A DNA stretch of 8,054 nucleotides, taken from assembly GCA_964385305.1 (NCBI GenBank), contig CAYLOP010000144.1, positions 1-8,054 of the forward strand, given 5' to 3'. The translations under genes were made by a program, and so were the position numbers. The notes below the pieces were generated by a model, which did not search any database, was not told the DNA's origin, and worked only from the letters and a program-made list of their open reading frames with translations. Every line of letters begins with the position of its first letter. Within the stretch, counting starts at the first letter, position 1. This document shows, piece after piece, positions 6,012 through 8,054 of the stretch. The DNA comes from CAYLOP01 sp964385305 (GTDB lineage: Bacteria > Chloroflexota > Anaerolineae > Anaerolineales > E44-bin32).

Positions 6012-6067
6012 GTAGAGACGCCCCCCGTTCGCCCCGTACGTACTTAGCGGGGGCGGGGCGTCTCTAC
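6012..6067. repeat. GACGCCCC palindromic repeat 1, possible terminator of the aor operon
   Basis: GTAGAGACGCCCC (6012-6024) pairs with GGGGCGTCTCTAC (6055-6067) around a GC-rich 30-base centre that has its own pairing potential (CCCCCG 6022-6027 with CGGGGG 6048-6053). It is 58 bases past the last operon gene and is followed by CGTTTCTTCTG, a weak U-tract, so it may double as terminator. The arms are shared with the elements at 6284-6311 and 6463-6489. Confidence 0.8.
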
Positions 6068-6123
6068 CGTTTCTTCTGTAGGGGATCCTGCTGTGCGGAA
6101 TGACAGGCTTTGGTTATGGGGGG

Positions 6124-6207
6124 TCCGTCATCCCGAGCGACAGTGGACCTTGTGCCGAATTTTTGATCGTGGAGAGAGGGATCTAGATTCTGGGGAGCGA
6201 TGACGGA
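6124..6207. repeat. 84-base unit with 9-bp inverted ends
   Basis: TCCGTCATC (6124-6132) is the reverse complement of GATGACGGA (6199-6207). Inside are CCGAGCGACAGTGG and GAGGGATCTAGATTC, resembling interspersed noncoding repeats known from many bacterial genomes that translate on the opposite strand as a spurious CHSER...EESR peptide. That is exactly what the minus strand nearby gives, in the region of repeat copy C and this unit. It may be a small mobile repeat, but no target duplication is identified. There is no gene in 5954-6558. Confidence 0.5.
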
Positions 6208-6230
6208 TTCAGCAGGAGAGGGCTTTGATG

Positions 6231-6278
6231 ACGGGAATCGAGATTCCTCACGGCTGCGCCGTTCGGAATGACAAGTTA
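6231..6278 (+). repeat. Interspersed repeat, partial copy C
   Basis: It carries the core ACGGGAATCGAGATTCC (6231-6247) followed by CGGCTGCGCCGTTCGGAATG and ACAAGTTAA, matching the right part of copy B (CGGCTGTGCC, ATTCGGGACG, ACAGGTTAA). The left ~40 bases of copies A and B are missing. A GACGCCCC palindrome follows directly, as it does after copy B. A further partial match (TGTGCGGAATGACAGG) lies near 6093-6108. Confidence 0.75.
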
Positions 6279-6283
6279 ATTTT

Positions 6284-6311
6284 GTAGCGACGCCCCGCCG
6301 GGGCGTCTTAC
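6284..6311. repeat. GACGCCCC palindromic repeat 2
   Basis: GACGCCCC (6289-6296) pairs with GGGGCGTC (6300-6307) around the three-base loop GCC. GTAG and TTAC outside extend the stem with one bulge and one G-U pair. It directly follows repeat copy C. Together with palindromes 1 and 3 it forms a local family. Confidence 0.85.
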
Positions 6312-6369
6312 GTGTGATATTGAAGTGCGTATGGCCAGTTGAAAATGGAATGTGCACCGTTTCTCGTTT

Positions 6370-6457
6370 CTGGTCGATGGATGCTAGCTGGGTTGAAGGG
6401 GGCTTCGGCAACGGGAATCGAGATTCCGAACGGCTGTGCCATTCGGGACGACAGGTT
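6370..6457 (+). repeat. Interspersed repeat, copy B
   Basis: The full-length counterpart of copy A: 6370-6427 matches 3238-3295 at 52 of 58 bases. To the right it continues like copy C into ACAGGTTAA. It is followed after a few bases by palindrome 3, so it has the same repeat-then-palindrome order as copy C. Confidence 0.85.
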
Positions 6458-6462
6458 AAAAA

Positions 6463-6489
6463 TAGAGACGCCCCGGCGGGGCGTCTCTA
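6463..6489. repeat. GACGCCCC palindromic repeat 3
   Basis: TAGAGACGCCCC (6463-6474) pairs perfectly with GGGGCGTCTCTA (6478-6489) around the loop GGC. The arms are the same as palindrome 1, but without its long centre. It lies 70 bases past the stop of the minus-strand FGE-fold gene and could influence that transcript's 3' end. Nothing recognisable is seen in 6490-6558. Confidence 0.85.
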
Positions 6490-6558
6490 CGGATATTACG
6501 AGGGAATGTGTTGTGTTTTGCACATTACCGGCCTAGATGTGCTTCACCATCCCTCAGG

Positions 6559-8054
6559 CTATGGGAAGTCGCTCTCATCGATGATCACACTTCCAGTGTT
6601 CCCGCCTTCTACTGTTTTGAGAATAATTTCCCACCATTTCGCCTGGGTAGCGGTGGATGTGAATTCCAGCGGTTCCGTGAGCTTCTCATAGCTTACGGCA
6701 TTGCTGAAGCGTCCTTCATGTGGAACCCAAGTGGTGCCGTTTGTGACATAAAGCTCATAGGAACCATCCGGGATATACTCCATGGTCACCTGCTCGCCGG
6801 CTCGCACATACATCATGTATTTTTCATCCGCATCGCTTCCCAGCAGGACAATGTAAGCATCGGTCTCTTCCTGGTTCTTCACCGTGAGGGTGCCGGATCC
6901 TCCATAGCCGAATTTCCAGCTTGCCGAAGGAGGTCGAACGAAGATCTCCTCGATCTCCGAGCATTCCTTGTAGAGAATGATGTCTTCATCTACTCTCACC
7001 CATCCATCCGAGTACTCAGGTGTGGAGACCCGAAGGTATCCACACTGGTTGTACTGGCCGGTGATCTCCAGGCCTTCGAAGCTTTTCAGGTAGCCTTGTC
7101 TCTCAAAGGATCCGTCAGCGTCGAGGTAGATCTCCACTCGCCAATCTACAAGCGCCACGTCGGGCAGGGGGGTATCCCGCTCCGGGGGATCGGGTAGCGA
7201 GATGTCCGAGAAGGCGCAGCGGAAGCCGTAGTCGCTGATGCCCTCATAGGGATCGACCCCCGACCTGTTGGCCGTGCGTGCGTCGGTGAGCTCGGAGGTG
7301 AAGCTGCCACCGCGGCGCACGCGTTTCTCCGCCTCGAGGGTGTTGACCGGGTTCACCGAAGAGGGTGGGAGATCATATGCCGGTGCGTACCAGTCGTAAA
7401 CCCATTCCTTGACGTTGCCGGCCATGCCCAAGACGCCATAGGGGCTGGCGCCCTCCGGGTAGCTCGCCACCGGGGCGGTCCAGTAATACCCGTCGTCGAC
7501 GTCGAAGTTCCGCCATGATGTTTTTATGATGCTACGATCGGCCAGGTTGGCGTGTTCATCTCCCGGTCTCTCATTTCCCCAAGGGAAGATGCGCAGATCT
7601 GTCCCACGCGCGGCGGCCTCCCACTCGGCCTCGGTCGGCAGACGCCGACCCGCCCACTCGCAGTAAGCCCAGGCGTCGTACCAACTGACATTAACGACGG
7701 GGTTGGCCTCTAAGTCTTTAAGGTCGTAATAGTCAGGATCCGCCCAATCGGCGTCTCGCATGCGATCCCATTCGTCATTGTTGTAGACGTACGAATATTG
7801 AAAGCGCTCCGCCTCCGTTTCGTAGCCGGTCTCGTCCACGAATTGGGCGAACATACCATAGGTGATTTCTGTCTGGTCGATCCAGAACGGATCGAGCCGG
7901 ACGGTATGCTGCGGCATCTCGTCTTCATAATAGGATGCATCGCAATAATCGTCGTCGAACTCCAAGCAGGCATCCACAGCCCAATCCACGTCCGCCTGTG
8001 TGGAACCGAGCGTGTACTCGCCGGGGGGGATGTAGACCATCGTCATGCCGTCGA
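6559..8054 (-). CDS. FGE/SUMF1-fold protein with extra C-terminal beta domain (5' partial)
   Basis: Open to the window edge: the codons before the ATG at 8046 read Asp-Gly, as in the usual DGM..VYIPPGEY entry of this domain, so the ATG is probably internal and the true start lies outside. Counting from that Met, the formylglycine-generating-enzyme fold spans residues ~1-280. Its motifs are VVNVSWYDAWAYCEWAGRRL (117-136) with PTEAEWEAAARG, YGVLGMAGNVKEWVYDWY (203-220), RVRRGGSF (242-249) and GFRCA (274-278). The two catalytic cysteines of true FGE (human Cys336 and Cys341) align to Ser251 and Ala256, so sulfatase activation is unlikely. Many such proteins are non-FGE enzymes or surface lipoproteins. 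Residues ~295-495 form a separate beta-rich region (YMMYVRAGEQVTMEYIPDGSY) ending GGNTGSVIIDESDFP, probably extracellular and of unknown role. The upstream part may hold a signal peptide or kinase; this cannot be seen here. Confidence 0.9.
   Translation of the reverse strand, partial: DGMTMVYIPPGEYTLGSTQADVDWAVDACLEFDDDYCDASYYEDEMPQHTVRLDPFWIDQTEITYGMFAQFVDETGYETEAERFQYSYVYNNDEWDRMRDADWADPDYYDLKDLEANPVVNVSWYDAWAYCEWAGRRLPTEAEWEAAARGTDLRIFPWGNERPGDEHANLADRSIIKTSWRNFDVDDGYYWTAPVASYPEGASPYGVLGMAGNVKEWVYDWYAPAYDLPPSSVNPVNTLEAEKRVRRGGSFTSELTDARTANRSGVDPYEGISDYGFRCAFSDISLPDPPERDTPLPDVALVDWRVEIYLDADGSFERQGYLKSFEGLEITGQYNQCGYLRVSTPEYSDGWVRVDEDIILYKECSEIEEIFVRPPSASWKFGYGGSGTLTVKNQEETDAYIVLLGSDADEKYMMYVRAGEQVTMEYIPDGSYELYVTNGTTWVPHEGRFSNAVSYEKLTEPLEFTSTATQAKWWEIILKTVEGGNTGSVIIDESDFP

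Noticed and set aside
6064..6411. Minus-strand 115-codon frame with CHSERRSREESR and TPRRGV motifs
   Set aside because: These peptides are translations of interspersed repeats and GACGCCCC palindromes, a known source of false genes; there is no supporting start site.
3238..6489. Repeated GGGAATCGAGATTCC blocks as a possible CRISPR array
   Set aside because: The three copies are widely and irregularly spaced, differ in length and are not separated by uniform spacers; no cas genes are present.
6508..7197. 229-codon plus-strand frame opposite the FGE-fold gene
   Set aside because: It is the complement of a well-supported minus-strand gene and has no motifs of its own.

Overview
The window looks like chromosomal DNA from an anaerobic, GC-rich bacterium, most likely a member of the Chloroflexota (Anaerolineae-like). 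This is inference. It rests on the combination of a WD40-repeat lipoprotein, a large formylglycine-generating-enzyme-fold protein, a tungsten-type aldehyde:ferredoxin oxidoreductase and interspersed palindromes with GACGCCCC/GGGGCGTC arms. No rRNA or other taxonomic marker is present.

Layout: (1) 1-76 holds only the possible tail of an upstream gene, and 246-272 is a perfect hairpin. (2) 325-1548 (minus) is a lipoprotein with a Pro/Thr-rich linker and a seven-bladed WD40 propeller. Just upstream of it, 1618-1704 (minus) carries the last ~28 codons of a MacB/FtsX-type ABC permease whose body is gone. (3) 1843-3025 (plus) is a two-gene partition-like cassette: a ParA ATPase, overlapped by a small basic protein with a ribbon-helix-helix-like segment. 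It ends in a strong terminator (3048-3092). (4) 3093-3530 is noncoding. It contains a 12-bp palindrome, one copy of an interspersed repeat, a possible extended -10 promoter and a perfect intrinsic terminator only ~35 bases before the next start codon. (5) 3531-5953 (plus) is a three-gene operon: a MoaD-like beta-grasp protein with a C-terminal extension and no Gly-Gly, an aldehyde:ferredoxin oxidoreductase, and a canonical MoaD ending in Gly-Gly. (6) 5954-6558 is noncoding and packed with repeats: three GACGCCCC palindromes, two further copies of the interspersed repeat and an 84-base unit with inverted ends. (7) 6559-8054 (minus) is the C-terminal part of an FGE/SUMF1-fold protein with an extra beta-rich C-terminal domain; its 5' end lies beyond the window.

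How the genes may work together: the operon at 3531-5953 is the metabolic core. The oxidoreductase would convert aldehydes to carboxylic acids with ferredoxin as electron acceptor, using a tungsto- or molybdopterin. The downstream MoaD could supply the dithiolene sulfur for that pterin. The upstream MoaD-like protein cannot act in the usual way as encoded, and it is the least explained gene here. The terminator in its leader suggests either conditional read-through or a separate short transcript. The ParA cassette is unrelated in function. It is bordered by a gene relic on one side and a repeat on the other, which suggests an inserted accessory block.
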